Of a stretch of DNA of 64,000 nucleotides, positions 36,934-46,656 are shown one piece after another. The notes beneath the pieces are model-generated. The model worked only from the letters and a program-made list of their open reading frames with translations. It made no database searches and was not told the origin of the DNA. Made by a program: the position numbers and the translations under genes. This stretch comes from Bdellovibrionales bacterium (GTDB lineage: Bacteria > Bdellovibrionota > Bdellovibrionia > Bdellovibrionales > UBA1609): NCBI GenBank assembly GCA_020628165.1, contig JAHDFM010000016.1:1-64000 (forward strand). The letters run 5' to 3'. Each line of letters starts with the position of its first letter. The stretch's first letter is position 1.

Positions 36934-38270
36934 TTGAACTGGCTAAGAAATTAATAGCCATTGATAGCTCTCCGACGTTCGGAACCTCGAAAATTTGTAA
37001 TTTTCTTAATGAACATTTGGCTCTTGAGCAAAGTGGTATGTCAGTCGAAGTGCAAGACTCCGAAAGCCGAGGCACGGAAAATTGTAACATCATCATAAAA
37101 ATCAATCAGCAGTCAAAAAAACAAGGCCTGCTCTTTGTAGCACACTTAGACACTCCAGATCCAGGCATCCACGGTTTGTGGGAAAAGAACAATGGCAACC
37201 CTTTTGAGATGTCCATTTACGGTGATTACTCATATGGACTTGGAGTTGTTGCAAAATTTAATTTCTTATCTGTACTTAAGGCAATGGAAGTTATTTTAGC
37301 AAAAAAAATAGATACACCTGTGACTCTTGTAGGGACTCATAGCGAAGAAGACGGGCTGGTTGGTGTTAAAGAATTCTTAGAGCAAGACTCTTCTAGTTAT
37401 TTTGGTTCTGTTGTTTTACATCCAACGAACTTACAGCTCCTAAGCGAAGGTTTGGGTTTGTCTGTTTTTGAAATAGAAATTCCTTTCAGTGATGAAGAAA
37501 AATCTTTGCTTCATGAGTTTAATCAAAAAGACAATTCCTTTACTCAAAGTAAAGTGTTTCGTGGCCGAGCGGCGCACTCATCGACTCCAAACTTAGGTGA
37601 AAGTGCTATTCAAAAAATGTTTCATTTTTTAGAAAACATGCCCAATGTTTTGATCACATCAATGGATGGGGGAGTGCTGCACAATACTGTGCCAGAGCAT
37701 TCGATTTTAGAGTTCATCACTGTTGGCAACGTCCATTCAAATACCGCTATGAAAGCTTTAGAAATTTATAAAATGTTAGAAACAGTGGAAGAAAAATTTA
37801 AAGACTATCCACATAAGAACTATCCAACGCAAGTATCAACTTTAAATGTGGGCAAGATTCGAACAGACAATCAGTCAATAAAGTTAACGACAGGTTGTCG
37901 TTTGTTACCCTCAATTCCTGAAAAAACTTATAGAAATTGGGTTTTAGATATCAAAAAGCAATGTGAAAAATTGGGTGCTGAGGTTAAATTTAGAAAACAC
38001 TTTCCTTCTTTCAATCAAAACAGAGATTCCGAGTGGGTGACTCATTTGCTTGAAGTCGTCAAAGTGGATAACCTTACTCAGACTGGTCTGATTTCAGCCA
38101 TGAGCTGCAGCGAGGCAAACATAATTGCCAAGCATGGCATTGCTACGGTTTTATTTGGAGCTGGGGAGGGGGCAGGTAACACTCATCAACCGAATGAGTC
38201 CATTTCATTAAAAGATGTTAAATTAGCTAGTCAATTATTTGAGCATTTGATAACTAAATCTTGCTTATGA
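36930..38270 (+). CDS. M20-family hydrolase with an altered metal site
   Basis: The 446-residue protein has the M20 (ArgE/DapE/carboxypeptidase G2) architecture: HLDT at 72-75, GTHSEED with Glu139/Glu140, GRAAHSSTP with His216 in the dimerisation domain and a late NTHQPNE His. The residue that should be the bridging Asp (GxGxxD-x-K) is Ala108 in GLGVVAK, and the usual EPT ligand position reads HPT at 164-166. Catalysis may need a different metal arrangement. It starts at a TTG overlapping the astC-like stop, with GGAG six bases upstream. In this operon it may replace AstE (succinylglutamate desuccinylase), which is inference. Confidence 0.7.
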   Translation: MIELAKKLIAIDSSPTFGTSKICNFLNEHLALEQSGMSVEVQDSESRGTENCNIIIKINQQSKKQGLLFVAHLDTPDPGIHGLWEKNNGNPFEMSIYGDYSYGLGVVAKFNFLSVLKAMEVILAKKIDTPVTLVGTHSEEDGLVGVKEFLEQDSSSYFGSVVLHPTNLQLLSEGLGLSVFEIEIPFSDEEKSLLHEFNQKDNSFTQSKVFRGRAAHSSTPNLGESAIQKMFHFLENMPNVLITSMDGGVLHNTVPEHSILEFITVGNVHSNTAMKALEIYKMLETVEEKFKDYPHKNYPTQVSTLNVGKIRTDNQSIKLTTGCRLLPSIPEKTYRNWVLDIKKQCEKLGAEVKFRKHFPSFNQNRDSEWVTHLLEVVKVDNLTQTGLISAMSCSEANIIAKHGIATVLFGAGEGAGNTHQPNESISLKDVKLASQLFEHLITKSCL

Positions 38271-39289
38271 ATTTTTTAGTAAGACCAGCCAAAGAAAGCG
38301 ATAAAAACAGTTTGCTAAATTTAGCAGCTCAGTTTTCGTTATTAAATTTGCCAAATGATGAAAAAAAGATCGTTGACAAAATAAAGCTCAGTGAAGAGTC
38401 CTTTGCTGGCGAGGCACCTTTAGAAACAGCAAATTATTTATTTGTGTGTGAGGACATTGAAAATAAGTGGGTCATCGGAAGCTCACAAATTAAAGCGCAG
38501 CACGGCAGTGAAAAAAACCCGACCTACAGTTTTGAACTCAAGAAAAAAGAAAAATTTAGTAAATCTTTAGGGGTAGGCTTCATTCACCAAGTATTAAAAT
38601 TAAAGATTACAACCGAGGGTCCAACAGAGTTGGGTGGTTTGGTCGTTCACAGAGATTTTAGAAGTCGCCCTGAAAAGGTGGGCAAATTAACTAGCTTTGC
38701 TCGTTTTCTTTATATCGGGATGAACTCAAGTAAGTTCAAGCAAGAGCTTCACTCCGAGATGGCGCCACCTCTTACTAAAGACGGTCGCAGTGAGTTCTGG
38801 GAGTCTCTCGGGCGACGCTTTACAGGAATGCCTTATTGGGAAGCGGATGCTTTAAGTCATCGCAACAAAGAGTTCATTCAAAGTTTATTTCCAAAAGAAG
38901 AGATTTACCTAGCTTTGTTAGACCCAAAAGCACGTCTTGTGATAGGACGCGTGAGTGAGCAAACATCAGGTGCTTTGCATCTATTAAATAAACTGGGTTT
39001 TGTCGAAAAAAACGAAGTGGACCCTTTTGATGGGGGGCCTCACCTAAAAGCTATGCAAGAAGACACAACCCTTATAAAAAACGGACATACTTGTCAGGTG
39101 GATTTCAATATTAAGCTTGAAGACGGCTTTGATAAGTTTGGTTACATGGGAATTAACACTGCAAATGGTCCTATCTTTTTTCAATCAGCTTATCGACAAT
39201 CAGGTGACAAAGTTTTATTACCAGATCCTGTATCTATGAGGTTAGGCATCGCTGACCAGCAAGATATTTTTGTGACCTATCAACTATAA
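38267..39289 (+). CDS. astA: Arginine/ornithine N-succinyltransferase
   Basis: This GNAT-related 340-residue enzyme transfers succinyl from succinyl-CoA to the alpha-amino group of arginine or ornithine, the first step of the AST pathway. It starts NFLVRPAKESD and carries LGGLVVHRDFRSRPEK, the LHSEMAPPLTKDGRSEFWESLGRRFTGMPYWEAD block and a late GFVEKNEVDPFDGGPHL. All are typical of AstA. I take the ATG at 38267, which overlaps the preceding stop as ATGA, rather than the TTG six bases upstream. Succinyl-CoA for this reaction is also the product of the mutase pathway at the left of the window. Confidence 0.92.
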   Translation: MNFLVRPAKESDKNSLLNLAAQFSLLNLPNDEKKIVDKIKLSEESFAGEAPLETANYLFVCEDIENKWVIGSSQIKAQHGSEKNPTYSFELKKKEKFSKSLGVGFIHQVLKLKITTEGPTELGGLVVHRDFRSRPEKVGKLTSFARFLYIGMNSSKFKQELHSEMAPPLTKDGRSEFWESLGRRFTGMPYWEADALSHRNKEFIQSLFPKEEIYLALLDPKARLVIGRVSEQTSGALHLLNKLGFVEKNEVDPFDGGPHLKAMQEDTTLIKNGHTCQVDFNIKLEDGFDKFGYMGINTANGPIFFQSAYRQSGDKVLLPDPVSMRLGIADQQDIFVTYQL

Positions 39290-39406
39290 ATTTCGATGAG
39301 AGTTTTGTTCTGTAGTGAGAAAAAGGTGCGTTATAAAAAAGTCTCTAGTGTTTTTATCTAGATGCAGTGTAAAATGGCCATTGAATTTTCAGCTTTCGAG
39401 GGATCT

Positions 39407-40915
39407 ATGGCAACATCACAAATTAATTTTCTTGGAAACTATATCAATGGTGAGTTTATCAAAACTCAGAAATCGGACGAATCTTGGCAGGTAGTCTCTC
39501 CTGCAGACACTAGCGATGAAGTGATAGCTATTGAGACAAGTTACACGCATGTCGATCAAGCTTGCGAAGCAGCTTTCAATGCCTATAAAAAATGGCGCTT
39601 CACTAGTCTTGATGAACGTAAGAACGCACTCATGAGGTTGCAGGAAGTTTATTTAGCTAACAGTGAAAAGATGGCCAGCATTATTTCGAGAGAAACAGGT
39701 AAGCCGACATGGGAAGCCATGACCGAAGCCAAGGCTTTGGCTGGTAAAATTAAAATCACCATCGAACATTCTTTAAAACTTGTTGAAGAAGGCCGAATTG
39801 AAAATGCTCTTCCAAATACGGACGGAGTGATTCGTTATAAATCTAGGGGAGTCATGGCAGTTGTTGGCCCGTTTAACTTTCCAGCACACTTACCTAACGG
39901 GCATATTGTACCGGCATTACTAACGGGCAATACCGTTGTGTTTAAACCTTCAGATAAAACTCCAGCTGTGGCTCAATTCATGGCTGAGATGTTTCATGAG
40001 GCTGGGTTTCCAGAAGGCGTATTCAACTTAGTACAAGGGCTCGGCGAAACCGGCAAGCGTTTAGTCGGTCACAAATTAGTGAGTGGTGTGTTATTTACGG
40101 GCTCTTATGATGTTGGCCTTCGTATCAAACAAGAAACAATCAATCAGTACTGGAAAATTTTAGCTCTTGAAATGGGTGGTAAAAACACGACGATTGTATG
40201 GGATGATGCCGATCTTAAAAAAGGAATTTACGACACTTTGATTGGCAGTTTTTTAACGGCAGGTCAGAGGTGCTCTTGTACAAGTAAACTTGTTTTGCAT
40301 GAAAGCATTTATGATGAGTTTGTTGAAAAATTTCATGCAGCCGCCAAAAAAATAAAAGTGGACCACTGGTCAAACAGTCCGTTTATGGGCCCACTCATTA
40401 GCAAAGATTCTCTCGATAAATACGTGCGTTTTCAAGAAATTGCAGGACGAGAAGGAGCTGAGAGCTTAATGCGTGGAAAAGCTTTAGCACCGAGTGGTTA
40501 CAATGGTTATTACGTATCACCGAGTATTAATTTGGTCAGCCAGTTTGATCCAGCTTCGGTTTATCAAAAAAGTGAAATTTTTGGACCGAATGTAGCTGTT
40601 TACAAAGTAAAGGAGCTCGAAGAAGCCACAGAAATTACCAATGCTTCTGGGTTTGGTCTTGCCATGTCTGTGTTTACTAAAGACAGAGCTATTTACGAGC
40701 AACTCTTGGTAGAGGCACAAGTGGGTTTACTCAATTGGAACAGAACCACCAATGGTGCAAGTTCAAGGTTACCGTTTGGAGGTATGGGCAAATCAGGCAA
40801 TGATCGACCATCAGCTCACTTTGCCGTGAACTATTGTACGTCACCGATAGCAAGCCTGGAAGATCGCAATGACTTTGATCCAAATGCCGTTTTGCCGGGG
40901 ATAGAGTATAGCTAG
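39407..40915 (+). CDS. astD: Succinylglutamate-semialdehyde dehydrogenase
   Basis: The aldehyde dehydrogenase oxidises succinylglutamate semialdehyde to N-succinylglutamate with NAD. The catalytic Cys lies in the AGQRCSC motif, the general-base Glu in LEMGGKN, and the cofactor segment is AVVGPFNFPAHLPNG, as in AstD. I choose the ATG at 39407, with GAGGG just upstream. The frame is open for 15 more codons to 39362, but those lack family similarity. From 39407 the enzyme has 502 residues. It closes the astC-M20-astA-astD run; astB is absent. Confidence 0.9.
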   Translation: MATSQINFLGNYINGEFIKTQKSDESWQVVSPADTSDEVIAIETSYTHVDQACEAAFNAYKKWRFTSLDERKNALMRLQEVYLANSEKMASIISRETGKPTWEAMTEAKALAGKIKITIEHSLKLVEEGRIENALPNTDGVIRYKSRGVMAVVGPFNFPAHLPNGHIVPALLTGNTVVFKPSDKTPAVAQFMAEMFHEAGFPEGVFNLVQGLGETGKRLVGHKLVSGVLFTGSYDVGLRIKQETINQYWKILALEMGGKNTTIVWDDADLKKGIYDTLIGSFLTAGQRCSCTSKLVLHESIYDEFVEKFHAAAKKIKVDHWSNSPFMGPLISKDSLDKYVRFQEIAGREGAESLMRGKALAPSGYNGYYVSPSINLVSQFDPASVYQKSEIFGPNVAVYKVKELEEATEITNASGFGLAMSVFTKDRAIYEQLLVEAQVGLLNWNRTTNGASSRLPFGGMGKSGNDRPSAHFAVNYCTSPIASLEDRNDFDPNAVLPGIEYS

Positions 40916-40937
40916 TTTCTGTTCATAGAAGCTATTG
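40913..40937 (+). terminator. Weak candidate terminator after astD
   Basis: An 8-bp stem with one wobble (TAGTTTCT with AGAAGCTA) and a six-base loop begins at the astD stop codon. It is followed by TTGTTTAATT, which is only a partial U-run. Confidence 0.3.
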
Positions 40938-40997
40938 TTTAATTAGGTCAGTGAATTTAATTTTAGTAATTATTCCAGATAAAATTAAGAGGTCGTC

Positions 40998-42020
40998 TTG
41001 AAACATTTATTGTTAATTACATTTGTTTTTATAATTGGTTTGTGTGGTTATTTTTATCTTGGCTTTCAGAGTTTGAAAACACCATTCAGCCCTCAGGGGG
41101 GTGAGTATGTGTACGAGCTTAGAAAGGGAGCTAGTTTTAACTCAGTATTGAAAGACTTGGCGGGTGTTGGTTTTCTTGAAGACTCACCCATAATTAAATT
41201 ATACACAAGGTACACGAAGTATAATTCAAGACTCAAAGCTGGAACTTATAAGTTAACGTCTGCAATGTCTCAGCTATCAATCTTGGAAGAGTTGACCAAG
41301 GGTAAGTCTATTGATGAAAAAATCACTTTTCAAGAAGGCTTGAATATAAATGACATCGCAGAATTAATAGCTAAAAATTCTATTGCAAGTAAAAAAGAAG
41401 CCCTTGATCTCTTGCGAGATAAAAAATTAGTCAAAGAGCTAACGGGTTTAGATTTGCCAAGTTTTGAAGGCTATTTGTTTCCTGAAACTTACTTTATAAA
41501 TAAGAGCACAACTCTTCTTGGCTTAGTTAAAAAAATGGTGAAAAATTTTGAGGTCAACTATCAAAAAAGTTTAGAAGGGGCTCAGTTAAAATTGGATAAA
41601 AGAACTCATATTGTTCTTGCCAGTATGATAGAAAAAGAAACGGGTGCCGCCGAAGAAAGACCATTGATTTCTTCAGTTTTTCATAATCGCATTAAGAAAA
41701 ATATGAAGTTTCAGAGCGACCCGACCATTCTTTATGGCATGTTTGATAAAACAGGTGTTTTTCCAACCAACATTCGCAAAAAAGACATTCTAGAAAAAAC
41801 TAGGTACAACACTTATGCTATAAAAGGGCTCCCGTATGGGCCGATTGCAAATCCAGGCCTAGAATCTCTGAAGGCGGCTTTAAATCCTGTAAAGTCTAAT
41901 AAACTCTACTTTGTTAGTAGAAACGATGGCACCCATGTGTTTTCAGCTACTTTGGCAGAGCATGAGCGAGCGGTTAGAAAGTGGCAGATTGAATATTTTC
42001 GTAAGAAAAGAAATAAGTAA
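40998..42020 (+). CDS. mltG: Endolytic peptidoglycan transglycosylase MltG
   Basis: The inner-membrane enzyme cuts nascent glycan strands and so limits their length. The 340 residues have an N-terminal membrane helix (LLLITFVFIIGLCGYFYLG), a LysM-like segment (VYELRKGASFNSVLKDLAG) and the YceG catalytic domain. The catalytic Glu is in ASMIEKETG, and FQSDPTILYG and YNTYAIKGLPYGPIANPG lie further on. The start is a TTG at 40998 with AGAGG upstream; no ATG lies in a better place. Confidence 0.9.
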   Translation: MKHLLLITFVFIIGLCGYFYLGFQSLKTPFSPQGGEYVYELRKGASFNSVLKDLAGVGFLEDSPIIKLYTRYTKYNSRLKAGTYKLTSAMSQLSILEELTKGKSIDEKITFQEGLNINDIAELIAKNSIASKKEALDLLRDKKLVKELTGLDLPSFEGYLFPETYFINKSTTLLGLVKKMVKNFEVNYQKSLEGAQLKLDKRTHIVLASMIEKETGAAEERPLISSVFHNRIKKNMKFQSDPTILYGMFDKTGVFPTNIRKKDILEKTRYNTYAIKGLPYGPIANPGLESLKAALNPVKSNKLYFVSRNDGTHVFSATLAEHERAVRKWQIEYFRKKRNK

Positions 42021-42177
42021 ATATTTTTATTAGAAAAGTAATTCATTCATTAGTGTTTACTTCATTTTAAAAAAGTTGTTTAAAATTAAAAATAAACTGC
42101 ATTTATTTTAAATCTGAAAACTCATATTTGAGTTGGGTCTAGTAAAGTTGGTTATATCTAAAATTTTGTAATAACTA

Positions 42178-43545
42178 GTGTTAAAGTTAATTTATATGTT
42201 TTTTCAATTTTTTAGAATTTTTCTAATATTACAAGTTTGTTTATTTTCTTTAGAAGCTTTTAGCGAGTCAGCTCTTTTTTTTCAAAATTTATCTAAGAAA
42301 ATTAACAAAAACCCTTCAATGGCAGCAAAAATATGTAATAAACGGTTGGCATTTGAAATTTCTGACAAGAGATTTAAATATCTAAATAAGACATATCAAA
42401 AAAAGAAATTAGACCCAAAAAGAACATTATTTTTTGAAAAGCTAATTAGTTTTTGTGTTAACGAAGTAATGCCAAAATCTTACAAAAAAGACAGAATAAC
42501 ATTTAGAGAAAATCTAGTGAAATTTGTAGGTGGAATTATATCTCGGAGACTATTAAATTATGACAAGGCTTTCCTGGTTGCTATAAATTACATATACTCC
42601 AAAAATGATAATTTTGTGAAGCAAGCAAATAACAATATACTAAAGAGTTTAACTAAACTTACCAACTTAAATGATTTTACAAAAGTGTATAAAGTTTATT
42701 TAACAAGTATACTTGAAAAAATTATTCTACAAGGCAATTTAAATATTTCTAATAAATTTATCGACTTGATAAAATTTAAAAACAGAGAATCAAAAGAAAT
42801 AAAACTTGATTTAGAAATGACAACAGCGAGATTACTGACATTGCATGGTAAATTTTTAGAAAGTAAATCTTTGTATGAAAAAATTTTAAAAGATAATGAA
42901 AAGACAAATAATAGATCTGTTCTTATAGCTAAGATTGAATATGCTTCAACTTTAAGAAGCCTTGAAAAGAATAAAGAGTCTATGAAGGTTATGCTGTCAA
43001 TAGAGTCTGGCTTAGAGTCCAATGCAAGTGATGCCTTAAAGGCATGGTTTTTTTTAGAAAAATCGCAACTTGATTTTGAAGTAAATAAAAATTTTAAATC
43101 TGCAAATAAATTACTTAAAAAATCTGAAAATTTTTATTTAAAATCCAAAAGAACTAAGAATTTATATTTTGTACATTTAAAAAGAGCAGAGTTTTTTAGA
43201 AGGCTTGGTAGCTATAGAGAATCAAAAAGTGAGCTTAAAAATGCTGCAAGTTATCTAAAGAATTATCAAAATAGTCCCATGTATTTATTTGAGTACTACT
43301 ACCAATTAGCGATTACAGATTTTTATTTGAAAAAACTAAATGCTTTAAGTAAAACAATAAATAAAATTAATGGAATCATGTTTTTAACAGCTGAAGCATC
43401 TAAGTACAGTGCGTTGCTTGCTCCCTTAAAGGCTTTCTTAAAGAATGATAAATCATTGTTGTCTGCTGCTATAAAGCAGAAGAATAAGTATCAACAAAAC
43501 CCATTAAAAAATAGAGATATTGATAGGTGTTTAGATCAAAATTAA
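42178..43545 (+). CDS. Exported helical-repeat protein of unknown function
   Basis: The 455-residue product has a signal peptide (FFRIFLILQVCLFSLEAFS) and then a Lys/Leu/Asn-rich all-helical chain. It looks TPR-like between about 220 and 360 (KFLESKSLYEKILKDNEKT, LRSLEKNKESMKVML, RLGSYRESKSELKNAASYL). It begins at a GTG at 42178 or an ATG at 42196; neither has a clear Shine-Dalgarno. Base composition is strongly AT-rich, like the gene cluster to its right. Its stop overlaps that of the convergent gene. I do not recognise a family, and membership in the biosynthetic cluster is uncertain. Confidence 0.55.
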   Translation: MLKLIYMFFQFFRIFLILQVCLFSLEAFSESALFFQNLSKKINKNPSMAAKICNKRLAFEISDKRFKYLNKTYQKKKLDPKRTLFFEKLISFCVNEVMPKSYKKDRITFRENLVKFVGGIISRRLLNYDKAFLVAINYIYSKNDNFVKQANNNILKSLTKLTNLNDFTKVYKVYLTSILEKIILQGNLNISNKFIDLIKFKNRESKEIKLDLEMTTARLLTLHGKFLESKSLYEKILKDNEKTNNRSVLIAKIEYASTLRSLEKNKESMKVMLSIESGLESNASDALKAWFFLEKSQLDFEVNKNFKSANKLLKKSENFYLKSKRTKNLYFVHLKRAEFFRRLGSYRESKSELKNAASYLKNYQNSPMYLFEYYYQLAITDFYLKKLNALSKTINKINGIMFLTAEASKYSALLAPLKAFLKNDKSLLSAAIKQKNKYQQNPLKNRDIDRCLDQN

Positions 43546-43991
43546 GTTATTACATCTATTGAGAGAAGTTCTTTAGATGAGCATATATATTGTGAACTTC
43601 CTTTTTGTTTTACTTTTAAACCATACTTTTCAGATAAAAACTGCAAATGTGATAAATAGGCATCTCTATTTTTATATTGTACACGAGAGATGATGTTTCC
43701 GGTTTTATTGCAAATTTTCATGAAAACTCTTTTCCTCTGAGTCAGTAGGTTGGGCTTATCGAAGGAATCTTCATCAATTGAGTTACATTCACTATGTGCA
43801 TTCCAAAAATCATTGATATTTGTATAACTTATATTAGGGTGCTTAAGAGATTGAAATTGTGTATCAACAGTTATTACTTCAGAAGAGTTAAATCTAAAAA
43901 AACCTATGATTCCACTAAGTGAAACTGTAGATGTGCCAAAGATAATATTTTTTATGAACTTTCTTCTAAGGAAATAATGATTTTTTAGCAA
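43542..43991 (-). CDS. Small Tat-exported protein of unknown function
   Basis: The 149-residue protein opens with FLRRKFIKNIIFG followed by a moderately hydrophobic, Gly/Ser-containing stretch. That is a reasonable twin-arginine signal, suggesting export of a folded or cofactor-containing protein. The mature part has Cys residues near 70, 93 and 131 and no family I recognise. The C-terminal part pairs YKNRDAYLSHLQFLSEKYGL with a short beta-rich end. It is divergent from the first radical SAM gene across about 110 bases and may mark the left border of the cluster. Confidence 0.5.
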   Translation of the reverse strand: MLKNHYFLRRKFIKNIIFGTSTVSLSGIIGFFRFNSSEVITVDTQFQSLKHPNISYTNINDFWNAHSECNSIDEDSFDKPNLLTQRKRVFMKICNKTGNIISRVQYKNRDAYLSHLQFLSEKYGLKVKQKGSSQYICSSKELLSIDVIT

Positions 43992-44101
43992 ATTGACTCC
44001 ATATAATTTCTCCAGAAAGCATTACAACACAGTGCTCATCCATATTGCCTTATTTACCTAATAAAACTATAATTAATTATAACTTTAACATCTTACATGT
44101 C

Positions 44102-45919
44102 ATGAGAAAAGTCTATACACTACAACTTTCAGATTTTTATCCATCTGCAACTCTACCACAAGCAATGGGGAGTTTACTTGGGTATGTGTTTCAAAATGAA
44201 TCAATAAAAAAAAATTTTGAGGTCTGCCGTACCTTCTGGGAAAACGAGACTTTTGACCAGATTATCAAGGAAATTGAGGGCCCAGATGTTTTACTTTGTA
44301 GTTGTTATGTTTGGAATTGGGATCGTACCTATCAGGTTATAAAATTTATTCGAAAGCATTATCCTAGTTGCTTAATAATTATAGGAGGGCCAGAGCCGGA
44401 ATATACTTCTAATTGGTTATGTGCTCACCCTGAGGTGGATTTACTAATTCCTTATTATGGCGAAAGTGTCTTAGAGTCAGTACTTGTAGAGAGCTTAATG
44501 GAATGTGAATATAGCAAGCTTCCTGGTGTTATAACTAAAAAATCAATGCCTCAACAATTCCCTAAGCCAAATTTTGATAAAATGGTTAGTCCATTTTTAA
44601 ATGGTTTTTTTGAAAATTTACTAAATAACAAACGAAGCGAGACGACATCAATTAGAGCTGTATTTGAAAGCAATCGCGGATGTCCGTTCTCATGTACTTT
44701 TTGTGATGTTGGCGCTAGCATATACACAAAAGTAAATAGATTTGAACTTCAAAAGTGCTTTGATGAACTAGAGTGGATGGTACAAAACGGAGTTGATGCT
44801 ATAGACGTTGCAGATGCTAATTTTGGAATTTTATCTAGAGATGAAGATATTGTTAATAAAATGATAGAATTGAAAAAGAAGTATAATTGGCAAGGTCGAT
44901 TTTTACCTACATGGAGCAAGGTAAAAGGAGACAGGGTCCTTAGGATAGCTAAAAATATTATTCATAATAAGTTAGATAGTGTGTTTGGATTAAGTCTGCA
45001 GTCATTGTCACCAGAGGTTTTATTCAAAATTAAAAGAAAAAATGCATTTAATTTGTCAGATCTTAGTGCCATTATTTCAGATTTAAGTGAAAATAATGTG
45101 CCTGTTTATACAGAAGTAATTTTTCCTCTTCCTGGAGAAACTATAGATAGTTTTTTGAGTGGTATTCACTCTGTTTTAGACATGAAAAACGTATTTGATA
45201 AATTTCAAGTTAATCAATTGAGTAAATATAATAATGCAGAAATCGCATCAGTAGATCAGACTAAAAAATTTGGAATTGAGTGGAAAAAAATAAACGGGTT
45301 TACCAGGCATTATTATGGAGATAATTCTAAAGATATTATTGCTGTAAAAACAGAAGATATTAATAAGGAAGACGTCTTTGAAGGACTATTTTATGTGAAG
45401 TGCTTTATAATACCATTATACTTTTATGGAACTGTTCGTAGTATTGCAGACCATTTACTTAAGTTTCATGGTTTGTTACGTTCACAATTTTTTAAAACAT
45501 TATACAAGAACCTTGAATCAGAACCTTGGTTTATAAAATTTAAAAATGCTCAAAGAGATCACTATTTTTCTGCTATAGAAGGAAAAGTTCAATTTGGGCA
45601 AATATTAACTAAGGATCCATTAGATTTTTTTCCTGAATTTTCAATAGCTCATCAATTTTATTTAAAGAGCCCTTTATTTGATAAGTTGGAGGAGATATAT
45701 CCAGAGCATAGGCAAGCCATTATTTTTTCAAAAAATTCTTTATGGACTAATAAAGCAGATGAGGTGTTTCAGAACATAAAATTTGGCCAAAAAGAAGAAA
45801 CATGGCGTTTTGTAGATAATAGAGTTATGGATAAAGATAGTTACTTTAGGGAATTGTATATCTCAGGCAGGTTTGATCAACGCTGGAGAAAGAAATTAAT
45901 TGAAAGAGTTAAATCATGA
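44102..45919 (+). CDS. B12-binding-domain radical SAM protein (copy 1)
   Basis: The 605-residue protein has a Rossmann-like cobalamin-binding domain at about 60-135 (LLCSCYVWNWD, LIIIGGPEPEYT; the DxHxxG His ligand motif is absent, as in several members). A radical SAM core has CxxxCxxC at Cys194, 198 and 201. A C-terminal helical domain of some 200 residues follows. Enzymes of this class methylate unactivated carbons, or cyclise or rearrange substrates. I place the start at the ATG at 44102, because the 19 codons back to the TTG at 44045 are not family-like. It is a paralogue of the protein at 54783-56702. The next gene overlaps its stop as ATGA. Confidence 0.87.
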   Translation: MRKVYTLQLSDFYPSATLPQAMGSLLGYVFQNESIKKNFEVCRTFWENETFDQIIKEIEGPDVLLCSCYVWNWDRTYQVIKFIRKHYPSCLIIIGGPEPEYTSNWLCAHPEVDLLIPYYGESVLESVLVESLMECEYSKLPGVITKKSMPQQFPKPNFDKMVSPFLNGFFENLLNNKRSETTSIRAVFESNRGCPFSCTFCDVGASIYTKVNRFELQKCFDELEWMVQNGVDAIDVADANFGILSRDEDIVNKMIELKKKYNWQGRFLPTWSKVKGDRVLRIAKNIIHNKLDSVFGLSLQSLSPEVLFKIKRKNAFNLSDLSAIISDLSENNVPVYTEVIFPLPGETIDSFLSGIHSVLDMKNVFDKFQVNQLSKYNNAEIASVDQTKKFGIEWKKINGFTRHYYGDNSKDIIAVKTEDINKEDVFEGLFYVKCFIIPLYFYGTVRSIADHLLKFHGLLRSQFFKTLYKNLESEPWFIKFKNAQRDHYFSAIEGKVQFGQILTKDPLDFFPEFSIAHQFYLKSPLFDKLEEIYPEHRQAIIFSKNSLWTNKADEVFQNIKFGQKEETWRFVDNRVMDKDSYFRELYISGRFDQRWRKKLIERVKS

Positions 45920-46656
45920 TAGCTCAAATAAAAAAGATGTACATTGATTTAGACAGATATTTGCCACTACATACTTTGCCAAACAATATTGTTGAAGCTA
46001 TAGGTGAAAGCTATGATCTCATAAAGCAGAACACATGGCAAAAAACTACAAAACTAAATGGAGATGTTTCAAACTGTAATTGGCAGAGTAAAGAGTCAAG
46101 GGCCAAAGAGTCTTCACAATTTTTTGAAATTGAAGTTAAAAATAGAACTGTTGCACCAATGTGGATCTTAGATTTATCTATAGATTTAAATAAAAATAGT
46201 AAAAATTTATATGACAGTATCGAAAACTCTTCTGAAGACTGGGATAATATTTATTTTAGGAAAGATTTACCTACAGCCTGGGATCCTTTTTTAGAATGGG
46301 TACGTAGTTTGTACTGTTTTAATCAAATAGGAAGAACGAGTTTGCTGTTGACTCGCCCAGGTGTTCCCCCTCAATACCATAGAGATATTGGTGTAGGTGA
46401 TGAGAGTTATAAGCCATATTCGCATAGACAAGAGTTTATATGGTTAAAAATTACAGATGAAAAAACACTTTTTATTCTTGATGAGAATCGAAATCCTACT
46501 CAAGTAGAAAGTAGATCTGCCTTTTTTAACCATCACAATTGGCACGGTTCTCATAAGTCGTTACCATATTGGTCCTTTAGTTTTAAAATAGAAGGAGTAT
46601 TTAGCGAAAAATTTCGTAAGGATCTTAATTTAGATGGAATAAGTAGCTATGGTTAG
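45916..46656 (+). CDS. AspH-like 2-oxoglutarate/iron oxygenase (copy 1)
   Basis: The 246-residue protein has the double-stranded beta-helix signature of aspartyl/asparaginyl beta-hydroxylase-like enzymes. An iron-binding His155-x-Asp157 lies in GVPPQYHRD and a distal His210 in NWHGSH. The Arg ten residues after the distal His that binds 2-oxoglutarate in AspH is not there (Ser220), so co-substrate binding may differ. It probably hydroxylates a small molecule or carrier-bound amino acid in this cluster. It overlaps the upstream radical SAM gene by four bases and the downstream carbamoyltransferase gene by eight, indicating tight coupling. Confidence 0.75.
   Translation: MIAQIKKMYIDLDRYLPLHTLPNNIVEAIGESYDLIKQNTWQKTTKLNGDVSNCNWQSKESRAKESSQFFEIEVKNRTVAPMWILDLSIDLNKNSKNLYDSIENSSEDWDNIYFRKDLPTAWDPFLEWVRSLYCFNQIGRTSLLLTRPGVPPQYHRDIGVGDESYKPYSHRQEFIWLKITDEKTLFILDENRNPTQVESRSAFFNHHNWHGSHKSLPYWSFSFKIEGVFSEKFRKDLNLDGISSYG

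Noticed and set aside
44045..44101. TTG start of the first B12 radical SAM protein
   Set aside because: The 19 added residues are not family-like; MRKVYTLQLS at 44102 matches the usual start of such domains.
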